64,000 nt of DNA from Mercurialis annua (GCF_937616625.2 NC_065575.1:3293501-3357500), one strand, 5' to 3'; positions 10,195 to 21,064 are shown, numbered from the stretch's first letter. The notes: generated from the sequence alone by a model not told the origin. Program-made: numbers and translations.

Positions 10195-12142
10195 ATGGCT
10201 CTATCTTTGTCTTCCGCAATGTTTATCATTTGCTTATCCGTCTTCGTGCTCGCCGGAGATGCAGTCCGAGATATGCCGGAAGATGTTCCAATGCCAAACA
10301 CGAAACTCGGCAATATCACATACGATAGTACTAGACTTGGATCTTACGTTAAAGTAGCAACTTTAAGATTTCCTATTTTCACTACAACAACATGGAAGGC
10401 TGACTGTTTTCAGTCCAACTCCGGTTATTTGTCAATAAATTCAGATTACTCCGCTGGCTGGATTGTTATTGAGGTATATAAAAACACCGATAGTATAATT
10501 TGAAATTTAGATATATTTGTCTTAATTCGTAAAATTGATAAATCATAATGTTCAAAGTATATTTTAAGAATATTTCTGATAATATTGTCAAAAATATTAT
10601 GGATATAAAATCATTTTGTCTTTCTAAAATATATATAGCCTCGTCCCCAAATCGATCCATAATATTTATGATACATTTTCAGATATATGGAGTTACACTT
10701 TTGAATAGCATGTATTCTTGTATGTAAATATTGTCTTCACTTAATTTTTTTAAATGTTTTGTTTTAAATTGTGACTTAATTTCAATTCAACTCTGGCTGG
10801 ATTATTATTGAGGTATATTAAAACATAAATATGTTTATCCACTTTTAATATAATCATATCTTCGTCATGGGTCCATCCGTATTTATAACACAATTTAAAC
10901 ATATTCTGCGGCAGATTGAAATACGAAACAATTTAAGAATAGCACATCTATTATTGTATATAAACACGTCTTTATTTAATTTCTTTAAATTTGCTGTCTT
11001 CAAATATTAATTGTTGTATTTTTTGCAGAATACAAATGCACATAGTTACACCTGTAGAGATTTCTATAAATTTAGCTTTTATAAAACTACAAGTATATCG
11101 TTCATAAACACCCTTGAATTAGTTTCTTTAAATGTTCATTCAAAAATAATTGCTTTTCTTTTTAATTTGCAGACTAAGAATGCGAAAAGCAAATTATGCA
11201 AAGATTCTTATGAATTTAGAGCAGGAACTGCAGTGATAGCAACAGACACTTTCTATACCTCTTTAACCAATCCACATGAAACAATGTTCTTTCCCACAGC
11301 TGCACAAAAAAAAGAAGTAAGTTCTTCACTTTCAATCATAATTTAAAGGCAATATAATTTTTCAATTCATAACTTTGACTATTTTTAAAATATATTTTTA
11401 AAAGAAATCGACCTATTTGATCCGTTATTTCAATTTCAATTCAATTAAAATTACAAAACATATTTCTTTGCTATCTGGACCTATCAGATAAATCAATATA
11501 AGCAATTGACGATGGATAGATATAGGCTTAATTGCGTAAAAAATCACAAACTTTAGCGTGTTTTGCAAATTTAACATAAACTTTTAATTTTGACAAATTA
11601 ATACATAAACTTTTAATTTTTGGCAATTTTAGCACCGATCAATTTTTCATGAAAAAAATGCTGATGCGTACACCGGAATAATCACTATTTCGGCGTCCAC
11701 ATCAACATTTTTCTCTATTTTTTTGAAGGAAAATTGATCGGTGCTAAAATTGCAAAAAATCAAAAGTTTGTGTATTAATTTGCCAAAATTGAAAGTTTAT
11801 GTTAAATTTGCAAAACATGATAAAGTTTATGATTTTTTACGCCATTAAGCCTCAGATATATTATATGTGTAATTATCTTAATTTGACGGAGAGGATTATC
11901 CAAAAGATTAAAAAATATATATATTTGAAATAATAGTCAAAGTTATGAATATAAACATAATTTTACCTAATCGAAATACATAATTAATATCACCATTTCT
12001 GAAGTTTAATATATAATTCTGATTCTATGACATCCATCAGATAGATAACAACGGAATTGGCGTTTACTTGAAAAGGGCATCTGTAACCAAAGACAAAGAA
12101 AATGGGCATGACTTTCTAAAACAGGTGGTGGACACAATATAA
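10195..12142 (+). CDS. Unrecognised small secreted protein, spliced gene (copy 1)
   Basis: Proposed coding exons are 10195-10473, 11173-11316 and 12041-12142, giving about 174 residues with every junction in phase 0. Donors are gtatat and gtaagt; acceptors are TTGCAG and ATCAG. Residues 1-24 form a signal peptide (hydrophobic core FIICLSVFVLA), so the product probably enters the secretory pathway. The mature part has few cysteines (ADCFQ; KLCKD) and alternating hydrophobic residues that suggest beta strands. It ends LKQVVDTI. The model is supported by the paralogue at 50447-47019, which has the same exon number, phases and aligned motifs: ATL..TTW.A.C in exon 1, C.D.Y.F.AG in exon 2, NG.GVY and LKQVV.TI in exon 3. 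An intronic pseudo-exon (11029) and a MITE (11525-11851) sit in introns. I do not recognise the family and assign no function. Confidence 0.75.
10780..11085 (+). repeat. Duplicated exon and intron pieces inside intron 1
   Basis: Intron 1 holds decayed copies of neighbouring coding sequence. About 10785-10815 ('ctctggctggattattattgagg') repeats the 3' end of exon 1 with its donor. 11010-11085 repeats the acceptor and start of exon 2: TTTTGCAG followed by codons for NTNAHSYTCRDFYKF, compared with TKNAKSKLCKDSYEF. The intronic 'tatttaatttctttaaat' segment also recurs. This looks like internal tandem duplication of roughly 330-bp units. Whether the second exon-like segment is ever spliced in is unknown; it lacks a clear donor. 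Confidence 0.6.
11525..11851. mobile_element. Foldback MITE, Mutator-like, in intron
   Basis: A 327-bp element whose two halves are long inverted repeats (ggcttaattgcgtaaaaaat... against its complement). Its 9-bp flanks ATAGATATA and TCAGATATA match at 7 of 9. It is the same family as the element at 60814-61199, which has a perfect 9-bp duplication. Nine-bp duplications point to Mutator-like elements. It lies in the last intron of the secreted-protein gene, between exon 2 and exon 3. Confidence 0.75.
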
Positions 12143-12414
12143 AATATAAATTGTGAAGTAAATGGCCGTCGAGCTTATTCGTCACTTTGCTATATATGTA
12201 ATCTAAATAAAAGGCTTTGTATTGTTGAAGTTATGTTGGTTCTTCATTGTTGTTTAAAGCTATTATCTAAATAAAACAAAATTCGAACATGTTTATAAAA
12301 ACATGGGAATTTTGTTCCTACTTGTAAGCTATTTTCCCCGTTTGATAATGTTGTGATTTGAAATATATTTGTATTTGATATATGATATACATGTCACCGT
12401 CTATTTATATGATA

Positions 12415-12600
12415 TACGGAGGCCCCTGTACTATAACATTTTTGTTCGGAAAACTCCTACTCCAAACTTGTTCATTCTCGAATCCCTCTACTTAGCAAAA
12501 TCTAATATTTATACCCTTATGTGGACGAAAATTGCGCGAGTGTGCCACACTCTCCCATTCCGTTAATTAACGGAGCTAACTTTGATTTTGATAGTTCACA
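12415..12600. repeat. Fragment of a foldback repeat family
   Basis: The order of words 'cctgtactata', 'ttttgttcggaaaactcctactcc', 'gttcattctcgaatccc' and 'gtgtgccacactctcc' matches the left arm of the foldback element at 19951-20693. Only one arm is present. Confidence 0.55.
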
Positions 12601-12851
12601 TCATCCAAAAGTCTTTTTTATTTTTGACACGTTTAAACAAAATAATTGAAAGAAGATGGCCCACCACTTAGATTTTATTTCAGATCACCGCCTTCAATTC
12701 CGTAATCAAATAATTACCACCTTCTCCTTGATTCTACCGCCGCCGCCGCCGCCACCACCACCTTCACTTCCATAATCTGTACAATTCTTACACCATCATT
12801 TCGAATTCTAATTTTCCAAAATCCAAGATTTGTGATCAACATTAAGGACAT
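12600..12851. other. Host-like sequence 5' of a solo LTR, with CCG/CCA repeat
   Basis: Contains a short (CCG)n(CCA)n run at about 12729-12761 and reads across the solo LTR into 16907 onward. The frame GTG ATC AAC ATT AAG GAC ATC at 12831-12851 continues after the LTR as AAA CAA GCA, so the LTR seems to have entered a coding-like region. Confidence 0.35.
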
Positions 12852-13075
12852 TGATAGGAGTAAAATACTTCTATATTTAGAATGCTTTTCCGCATGCTTT
12901 TCTATGTTTTCACATCGCTTTTCTATGATAATGTATGACCTTATAGCGTGTGTGTGCGTTTCAGGGAATCAAGAGCATTGCAGAGTGTTTTGAAGCCAAA
13001 AGAGTGAAGAATCGTCGAAAGTGGAAGTCGAGTGCGAAAGTCGGAAGCAAACGAAGAATTCTCCCTCAGCTCAAA

Positions 13076-13212
13076 GGGTGTCTCAAATCGAGACACCCCA
13101 CTTAAAAGGCTGTCTCAAATCGAGACACTTGAAAAGCCTAGGCAGTAGCTAATTCAAGGATTGTCTCGTTTTGAGACAACCTCTTAAAGCTATTGTCTCG
13201 ATTTGAGACATG
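13076..13212 (+). repeat. Palindrome array in LTR upstream of TATA
   Basis: Four copies of a 17-bp dyad TGTCTC-NNNNN-GAGACA. The first two have centre AAATC; the third has GTTTT and the fourth GATTT. The 6-bp arms are invariant while the centre varies. The array ends about 105 bp before the TATA box of the same LTR. Confidence 0.85.
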
Positions 13213-13317
13213 AAGGAATGAGGAATCTCAGCAATTTTGTCAACACTCACACATGGTTTCCTCATTTGGCCAAGCACTCTTTTATGAGTTGTCTCCTATT
13301 TCCTCATTTGTAAACAC

Positions 13318-13325
13318 TATATAAA
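13318..13325 (+). promoter_or_regulatory. LTR TATA box
   Basis: TATATAAA in the Athila-related solo LTR, just downstream of the palindrome array; this marks the U3/R border region. Confidence 0.55.
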
Positions 13326-13485
13326 CCATTTTATCTCTTTTTTAGGTTAAGTGTGATTTGATAGAGAATCATTGTCACCTTCATTATTGTAGCAACAACT
13401 TTTCTCTCAAATTATTAGTATTGTTCTTATTGTTCTTACTAATTTTAGTAATAGATCATCATAGTTCTTTGTGTTTTTAAAGTTA

Positions 13486-16013
13486 TGTCACGACCCAAAA
13501 TATTGAGCCGCAACCGGCGCTAGGGAACGGGAGTGGTAGCTCCGGAACCCGTAGCAAGCCTAAAATCACAATAAATTTTTTTCGCAAATATAGTATCAAA
13601 TAAACAATATCAAACAACGGAAGCAAATATACATATGTAACATATAATCATACGTTTACACTAACTGTTTCAAAACCTCGCGGGCTCTAGTTACCGTACC
13701 CTGTACGAACTGGCCTCGCGGTACTATATACATCAGTTAGTGTTTCAAACATCTCACCGGCATCTGGGGCCGTGGATCATATACATACACATAGTCTATC
13801 AAAATGCATATAAAACAATAACAACAGTTAATATATATAATCAAAATGAACTGCTGTCTAGGCTACTATACTATCGACGAAGGACCACTACTGTAGCATT
13901 CGCAGAAGTCAGAAACTAACATATACAGCTGACTTCTTGACTTCAAAATTGGTCTCTAGCTAAGTCCACAAGCTAAGCACCTGTAAGGCATCAAAGGTGA
14001 GGGGTCAGTATTTGGAAAAATACTGAGTGAGTGTGCATTTACTAACGGTATTATCATAAAAACATAGCATCGCATTTCAAGAAACAATAATATAAAACAT
14101 ATAAACATGTATTTGATCCGTACGAAACTAATATCCTAGCATGCGACACATTTCTCGAATAATCATTATCATTTAACCCAATCGTAAATATCAATCGCGA
14201 GTCTAACTCGCTAGTGGCCCAGCCACTAGATACGGGGACTCCAGACTACACCGTAGCCGAGTACTCACTCGTATCAAAAACCCAATCGTAAATATCAATC
14301 GCGAGTCTAACTCGCTGGTGGCCCAGCCACATAAATTTCATAATCATCATCAGCTCCCAGCTGTGTCAAATCATTTCTTAAATGCAAATATACTAGACTG
14401 ACTCGATACTGGTGATCACACAGCCTATTGACACCCAATAGGTAGCTAGTTTCTTCGGATCGCATACTAGTTCTCGTATATGGAAATTACATAAACATAT
14501 AACATTCAATCAACTATATATAATGCGATGCGTGAAACCGTATATATATATTTATGTAAAATAACTTTAATATATAATACACGAAAGTAAAATGCAACTC
14601 ACAGTGACCGCTATCCACTCTACAATAAGATCGATGTGGTAATATGCTCGTACTAGTACACCTCTAGTGCCCTCACTGCCTGGTCGAACGTTTGATACAT
14701 ATTAATTAACGTTTAATAGTCAGACGCAATTCAAATGTTTATAAGTATAATACTTTCATAATTTAAGTATTGGTTTCGTTCTTAGTATTATTCTCGTATC
14801 CAGAAATTCTTAGTCGTATCCACGACTTACCGAATACTATTCTTTGTATTCGAAAATTATATAAATCCCTTAACGTTTTTCATAAACATAGCTCGTGTAA
14901 AACATCGAGGTAAACCTCACTTTTCAAGTGATCGGGGTCTTTAATTGAATATTAGGGTTTAATATTCAAAATTATCGAAATTCGGGTCAAACTAGGTCAA
15001 AAGTCTGTTTCGGTCCCCCGAACCTACTGTGCGGGCGCATAGCGTGACTATGCGCTCGCATAGTCTAGCTATGCGGGCGCATAGCTTGGCTATGCGCTCG
15101 CATAGCCTTGCCTGGCTATGCGGGCGCATAGCTTGGCTATGCGCTCGCATAACTCTGCTATGCGGGCGCATAGCAGCTCGCTATGCTCGGCCCGGAAACG
15201 CCGTTTCCGGGCCGTTTCGCCGCACCCCGTCATGCTCCACACTCTCACAACCTCAAATCCTTCAAAATCCGTCATTTCATTTTTACCAAAACGCTCAAAC
15301 CGAGCCAAAAACGTCAAATTCACATCCTTTATCAAAACAGCCCATAAATTCGAATACCACACCAAATTTCAAGACTTTTACCTTAACTTGAAGCTTAGGA
15401 TAGATAGAGCCTTCGATTCCGAAGAAATCCCCGCGAAAATCGCTTGAATCGGGACGTCGAACGGAGAAACGGCGGTGAAACGAAATCGATCGATGTTTCT
15501 TTCACTCCTCTGGATCCTTCCTCACTCTCTCTCTGATTTCATTTCATTCATACTTAAGGTCATATATATCATGGCTAAATTCTCTTTTTCATCCTTGTTT
15601 CTTTAATGAATACAATCTATCTTTTAAACTTTTCTTTCGTACGATTTAGTCCATAGCTAAATCGTGAAACTCTTTTATTATGACTTATACGTATTATTTA
15701 TATCCGATAAATAATACAAAGCTCGATATTAGCACTTTCCCGTCAAAATCCAATATTTCTATTTTCGACACAAAGTGGCTAAATTACCACTTTGGTCCCT
15801 GTACTTCATTTTGGACTTTTCTTGACATTTTTCCTTTTTATTCCAATTCTAACTTTAGAATTGAAATATAATATAAATTTTCTCCGCAATAATCTTTTCT
15901 AAAACCGACCTGCTAAGACTTATTTATCGGACATCTTTCCGATAATGCCATTCTGACGAATCCAAACTAGACACGTGGTCCACTTAGATACTTAAAAATT
16001 TTGGGGTATTACA
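13486..16013 (-). mobile_element. 2.5-kb solo LTR (TGTCACGACCC...TATTACA) nested in another LTR
   Basis: Bounded by TG...CA ends and a perfect 5-bp duplication AGTTA (13481-13485 and 16014-16018). No internal retrotransposon sequence is present, so it is a solo LTR of 2528 bp. The element orientation is probably minus, starting TGTAATACCCC at 16013 and ending GGGTCGTGACA, by analogy with the LTR at 23327-25872 whose TATA box reads on the minus strand. LTRs of this size with these ends are known from Ty3/gypsy elements of the Tekay/Del kind, but no coding region is present to prove the lineage. It contains a GC-rich palindrome array at 15029-15190. Confidence 0.85.
15029..15190 (-). repeat. 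Alternating palindrome array in LTR
   Basis: About seven copies of CTATGCG-NN-CGCATAG separated by 3-10 nt. The two central bases alternate strictly GG, CT, GG, CT, GG, CT, GG along the array, so the true repeat is a dimer. The array is GC-rich in an otherwise AT-rich LTR and creates spurious open frames on both strands. On the minus strand a possible TATA (ATTTATATAA, 14866-14857) follows about 165 bp downstream. Confidence 0.85.
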
Positions 16014-16906
16014 AGTTATTTCCAGATTTTGCTATTTTGGGAAAGTTATTCAATACAAGTATAAGTTAATTATTGAAGCTCCATTATCTAGTTCATGCTT
16101 TTAAGGTTCATTTATTATTCCAAGGTACTAAATCTTTACTCTATGTTTAATCCTTGTTATTGTTTAATTAATTGTGTTATGATGATGGTTAGTGGCTAAA
16201 TCCTTTGTTTAGGGGTTGTTATGATTGCCATGTTGCTTTGATAGGTGATTAGGGTTAGGGTTTTGGATTGAGTTGGTAGTTGTGCTCCTTGGACCTAGTG
16301 CTTAGATTAAAGTGATCTCTTAATCTATGATTTGTGATTTAATTAGAAGGGCGAGAGCTAACTAATTAGATTATACCTAAGGGAGTACAAGGTTTAATCC
16401 TAGATGCACTAGCGTGATTTAGGATTATCTCGGTTGTGAAGTTTGCTTGATTAGTTGACTTGATTAGTTCTATCGAAATCTATGAGAACGAGAGTGGATT
16501 AGATTTCGGTATTGTTAATCAAGATTCGACTCGTTCACTTCCGGCTCGAGAGAGCGGAATTGGTTTCGTAGAATAGTTTGACCCGACCTAGAATCCAATT
16601 ACCTTGACCGGAACCACCTAGTTATTACTTTGGCATGACTAGCAACCTCTAAGCTTTTACTCTTACTGACTTAAATCTTGTGTTAATTAGTTGATTAATT
16701 AGTTGATTGTTTAGTTGATTGTTTAGTTAAGTAGCATTTTGATTAATAGTTATTTGTTGTTCGTTTTAATCGAAACCAAAACCAATCTTTCTATTGCTTT
16801 CCGAATTGAATTTCACAATCAATTTCCTTCACTTTAAACCTCTAGTCCTTGTGGTTTCGACCTCGACTTGTCGAGTACTATGAGTTGGTTTTTTGCTAAC
16901 ATACAT

Positions 16907-17115
16907 CAAACAAGCAACCGTTAAAGCCGCTTCTCGAAAACTTGCCGGGTTCAGAGACACCAACACAGCCGACGGCCCAGTCGTACGAAAAGCTCACCTT
17001 CCACCATCATTCCAGCTAAGGGGAAGACAAAAAAGTTTAGCCTGTATATGCTGCTCGTTCAAGACTTCGAAGAATTTGCCGGATTTGTTCAGAATAAAGA
17101 GACTACTACTAGTTT
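16907..17115 (+). pseudogene. Unrecognised coding-like fragment interrupted by the solo LTR
   Basis: If the LTR and one copy of the duplicated pentamer are removed, a plus-strand frame runs from 12831 (VINIKDIK) into 16907 onward (QATVKAASRKLAGFRDTN, then DGPVVRKAHLPPS). A second frame (IPAKGKTKKFSLYMLLVQD, then FEEFAGFVQNKE) continues at about 17010-17115, implying a frameshift. Base composition is closer to coding than the surroundings. I do not recognise the protein. It may be a decayed host exon or a captured gene piece. Confidence 0.35.
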
Positions 17116-17321
17116 AAAGATCTTGACGAGTATGAAAAACGAGCTTTTTCAAGACAAAGTTGGTTCAAATTTTATATATTATTTTATTTAAGATTACAGA
17201 TTTTCAATTATAAAGAAGAATGAAAGGAGAAGATGTCCAGTTAGCACATATTTTGCTTTAAAACTACCACGTCAACAAAAAACAAATATGCCATGTTATC
17301 ATTTATCAAAAAAAAAAAATA

Positions 17322-17968
17322 CTCCCTCCGTCGCAATAGAGTTGTCCACTTTGATAATTTTTTGAACAAAGGGTCAACGCGCCCCCTAAACTTGTCTCAC
17401 GGGATCATCTAACCCAATTTATACTTTTTTGAGCAACTAACCCCAAAACTCTTCATTTTCGGGTCAAGTAACCCCATAATTATATTTTCAAAACGCGTAA
17501 AATACAAATCGGAGGTGAGGGATGCAAAAAAGTAATTAGATACTTCCCTAATTGTTGCGATATAATTATCCTAAATCTGCTTTTTAAAATAAAAATATAA
17601 ATTATGGGGTTATTTGACCCAAAAATGAAGAGTTTTGGGTTAGTTGCTCAAAAAAGTATAAATTGGGCTAGATGACCCCGTGTCACAAGTTCAGGAGGCG
17701 CGTTGACCCTTTGTTCATAATTTTTTTGTCCCAAAACTCTTGTCCACTTTCAAAAAGTAACTAACTTTTACATTTAACTTCTCTATATTATCCCTATTTA
17801 AAGTACACTAATGTGTAAATTGAAAGTAAATTGTAAGTGAATCCTATATATTAAATAGGGATATGATAAGAAAAATAAGAAAAATTTTATAAGACCCATA
17901 AACAATAATTGCTTTTCGTAAACTGTGTGATAAAGGTAAAGTGGACAACTCTATTAGGACGGAGGGAG
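17322..17968. mobile_element. Stowaway MITE
   Basis: Terminal inverted repeats CTCCCTCCGTCGCAATAGAG / CTCCCTCCGTCCTAATAGAG, flanked by TA on both sides (17320-17321, 17969-17970). This is the Stowaway (Tc1/mariner) signature of plants. The native element is about 280 bp; the rest is a second MITE inserted at 17364. Confidence 0.9.
17364..17716. mobile_element. Foldback MITE nested inside the Stowaway MITE
   Basis: A 353-bp element with long inverted repeats (GAACAAAGGGTCAACGCG and its complement). It is flanked by a 10-bp direct repeat ATAATTTTTT at 17354-17363 and 17717-17726. The 9-10-bp duplication suggests a Mutator-like origin. Nesting shows it is younger than the Stowaway copy. Confidence 0.85.
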
Positions 17969-17994
17969 TACTATATATCATGTCATCTTCTTTT

Positions 17995-18170
17995 GTTTTC
18001 GACTCTCACTAATGGAGAGTGTAACACACTCGTAGATTTGCGTCCACGTAAGGGGGTAAAAAATAGATTTTACCAAGTAAAGGGACTTGAGCATAAATAA
18101 GTTTGAATTAAGGGCTTTTCGCACAAAAATTGTATAATATAGGAGTCTCTATATAGATTTTGCCTTAATT
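17995..18170. repeat. Foldback repeat fragment
   Basis: The words 'ggagagtgtaacacactc', 'aagggggtaaaaaatagattttacc', 'aagtaaagggacttgagc' and 'ataataggagtct'-like match the right arm of the family seen at 19951-20693 and, inverted, the piece at 12415. Confidence 0.45.
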
Positions 18171-18879
18171 ACATAGGCTAGAAGTCAACCCATGAAATCA
18201 GCGAAATTAATAAAAGAGAATTAATTGATCAGGATACCATGATAAATCTTACTAATGCAATAAAAAAAATACAGAGGAGCCGGCATGAACCAACAAAAAA
18301 ATTCCAGTCCTGCCACCGACTGCAACCACTCGCCACCAGACCACCAGCCGCTACCCAATCAACTCACGGCCAACAATCATTACTCCAGTAGTGATTTAAT
18401 TTAATAAATTTTGCTTGTCCATTTCCCTTTCCAATTATATGATGTTATAGATAGATAGAATTAAAATAGTAAATCATAGTAGAACATTTTGTGAATCACT
18501 TTTGGCCTTAGTTTAGTCCAATTAACAAAACAATTAAACACACTCATTAAATATGTTTTTACAAAGTGAGAATACTAATTTAAAGATAAAAATTTTAGCA
18601 CTAAAAATTTCAGACGTCACTGGTAATTAATAATGTTTTTGTTAGATTTCTCATTTATATACTCTAATCTACTTTTAAAGAAATGAGAATGATATCTGAC
18701 CAAAAATACTGTATATACATACAGTCAAATCAGACTTCAGTAAAAGCAAATGCTAGAAAACTTAATGTTGCCATGACCAATTTAACCACCATGTTATTAT
18801 TTCACAAAGTCAATTACTGTGCAAATGCCAGATTTGTGGTTTGTGGTTTATGAAATACACCAAGGCACATGAATACAAA
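18171..18879. other. Non-coding
   Basis: AT-rich sequence without a supported gene; a short C/A-rich patch ('ccaccagccgctaccc') near 18310-18370 is not part of a convincing frame. Confidence 0.4.
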
Positions 18880-19255
18880 TCACTTCCTGCCGAACCTAAC
18901 CAAATGTTGTTGTTGTTTTGCTGCCGCCGCCTTATCAGCAGCTTCACGCTTAAGTGACCTTTTTGCACGACGGCATGTTACATCTTTTGTAGTCTCTTTC
19001 TTCTTAGGTTCGCAAGATGATGAACAAGCATCAGAATCGTTCGTATTTGGTCGAAGAACTGGACTTGCTTCTTGACGGCCTAACCTGACATAACCATTTT
19101 CTCCCCACCTCCGATTGCCAATACGAAGATTTATCGCTACTTAAATAAACATCATCTAGATCATCCTCGTCGTTGTCGTCATCATCATACTCAAAATCAT
19201 ATCGATAGTATTCTTCTAAATCATCATATATATGCATCTTCGTGACTCTCCACAA
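18880..19255 (-). pseudogene. Unrecognised acidic/basic protein fragment, frame-broken
   Basis: The minus strand encodes, from 19255, MWRVTKMHIYDDLEEYY followed by a run rich in Asp (DDDDNDEDDLDDVYLSSD) and KSSYWQSEVG. The frame then changes near 19100, and a second frame reads GYVRLGRQEASPVLRPNT, then ACSSSCEPKKKE, then KRSLKREAADKAAAAKQQQ, and stops at 18882. The biased but non-repetitive composition and the run-on of two frames suggest a real protein-coding ancestor with one frameshift, or two exons. I do not recognise the family. Confidence 0.4.
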
Positions 19256-19404
19256 TTAAGGGATTAAACCACGCTGCTCTTAGATAAAAGCACACGCTTT
19301 CCTCAAACATGTAATCCTTGATGCTGTTAAGAAAATCAAGACCTCATCAAAACTATAAAACGGAACGAGATGAACAAAAAGTCAAGAAAACCGTTGTTAA
19401 TAAC

Positions 19405-19601
19405 TAGGGGCGGAACCAAGGGTAGGCTTGGGTAGGCTCTAGCCCGTGCTGCCCTCGGAAATTTTCGAGAAAAGGAGGTAGAGTTTGTAGAGAAGCAAGG
19501 GTTAAAGGGAGGTTAATTAAACCAGGACAAAAGGGAGGCCTGAGTCGAGATGGCCACATTGTCATTTAGCCTGGGCTGAAAAGAAATCCTGATTCCACCA
19601 T
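19405..19601. mobile_element. Small MITE with approximately 10-bp target duplication
   Basis: About 197 bp from TAGGGGCGGAACC to GGATT-like ...GATTCCACCAT, with partly matching inverted ends. It is flanked by TGTTAATAAC (19395-19404) and TGTTAATGAC (19602-19611), one mismatch in ten. The class is uncertain (Mutator-like or hAT). Confidence 0.5.
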
Positions 19602-19950
19602 TGTTAATGACAGGGTCTGCATTGACATTCCTCGACTTCCTTCTCATCACAGTCTTTCTTTGATTCATAGCAATATTATTCTTCAGCTTTGATTTTATTG
19701 CACCAAAAATCCCTACAATTAGTATGACTTAAATTTTGATGTAATACAATGAAAGTTGAGAAATTTTATTGTTACAAATCAAAGACGACGGGAGAAGGAA
19801 GGAAACCGGGGAACTGCCAGTGAAAATTATATCCAAATATAGTGGCGGAACTAAGATTTCAACATAGGAAGGGGCAAATTGCAATATGCAATATATGAAA
19901 TAAACAATCTTAAAATTAGGGGGGTTAAATTGTAAAGGCAAAACCTATAT

Positions 19951-20693
19951 TAAGACCCTTGTACTATACGAGTTTTGTTCGAAAACCCCCTACTCTAAAG
20001 CTGTTCACGTTCAGGTCCTTGTACTTAGCAAATCACGATTATTACACCCTAACGTGTATGGAAAAGGGTAAGTGTGCCACACTCTCCGTTAACTAACAAA
20101 CATGCAATTTTACCATCTTCTCCAAACCTAACATAAACAACTTGTAAATTTGGTGAGGTTCCATTAACCAACAATATTCACTCTAACAGGCAGAATCATG
20201 CGAACACGTCGAGAAGCATGTATCAAAGTCGAGCAGAGAATAAAAACAAGCACACGCAAATCTCAACCCCAACCTGTAATTTTCTTCCATCAAAAGTTAC
20301 CTCTCTCAGTTAAACCTGAGCCAACAATCAATGTAAAAAATATTAACATGTAAAACTGGTCAATCAACTCTTGAAATAAGGATTGAACAGATTTCAAATC
20401 CCATCCACATAGTTAAACTCATCATGCCCTGCTATTGCATAATTGAAGGGGCAAATTGCTACGTAAGTCCTTTTACTACTTATGCTAAAAGCAATTACAT
20501 GTTATTTTTTTTTTTTATTAATATGACTATTTTTCCCCCACTCTCATTTAACAAAGAGTGCGGTACACTTGCCATTTTCCATGCACATAAGGGTGTAATA
20601 ATTGTAATTTATCAAGTACAGGGATCTGAACGTGAACAACTTTGGAATAGATAGGGACTTCTCGAACAAAACTCGTACAGTACAAGAGTCTTA
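19951..20693. mobile_element. Foldback element with approximately 90-bp inverted arms
   Basis: The left arm (taagacccttgtactatacg..., 19951-20040) is the complement of the right arm (20600-20693). The sequence between (about 560 bp) is non-coding. It seems to lie inside a further repeat whose ends are 'agtggcggaactaag' (about 19852) and 'cccctccgtcact' (about 20815), with a C13 run at about 20786-20798. No clear target duplication was found. Confidence 0.6.
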
Positions 20694-21064
20694 GGATGAG
20701 TTTTACTAATTGTAAAATATTAAAATTTTGGTGTTAATTTCAACAATTTTAAACATTTAGAGGGGGCAATGATACTCCCACGCCTCCCCCCCCCCCCCCT
20801 TCCCCTCCGTCACTGTCTAAATAATCCAGGTCACAATCTGTGAAAATTATACCCAAAAAATAATGATTTAAAAATATTCTTATTTTAAAGAAATTATTTT
20901 TAAAAATTATGTTTAAAAAAAATGCAAGAGTAAAGTGCAGGAGTATTTATTTGTTCTCTTTAGTTATAAGTTTAACATAAAATACATAGATACATAATAA
21001 TAATCTGAGTTGGTTAAGATGAAACTAAGTGGAAGATTTTCAAGATTAAAGAGTCTTAGATGTG

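Larger units (their letters stand above)
12852..16901 (+). mobile_element. Solo LTR, Athila-related, carrying a nested solo LTR
   Basis: Starts TGATAGGAGTAAAATAC, related to the Athila LTR start TGATAGGGGTAGAAATAC at 55543 (minus strand), and ends TTTTGCTAACA. Flanks are GACAT (12847-12851) and TACAT (16902-16906), a 5-bp duplication with one mismatch. No primer binding site follows the right end, so this is a solo LTR left by LTR-LTR recombination. Subtracting the nested element (13486-16013 plus its 5-bp duplication) leaves about 1.5 kb, in line with the other Athila LTRs here. A TATA box at 13318 and a palindrome array at 13076-13212 fix its orientation as plus. Confidence 0.8.

Noticed and set aside
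15029..15447. Overlapping open frames of about 90-120 codons on both strands
   Set aside because: They arise from the GC-rich palindrome array in the solo LTR; composition is repeat-driven and there is no homology.
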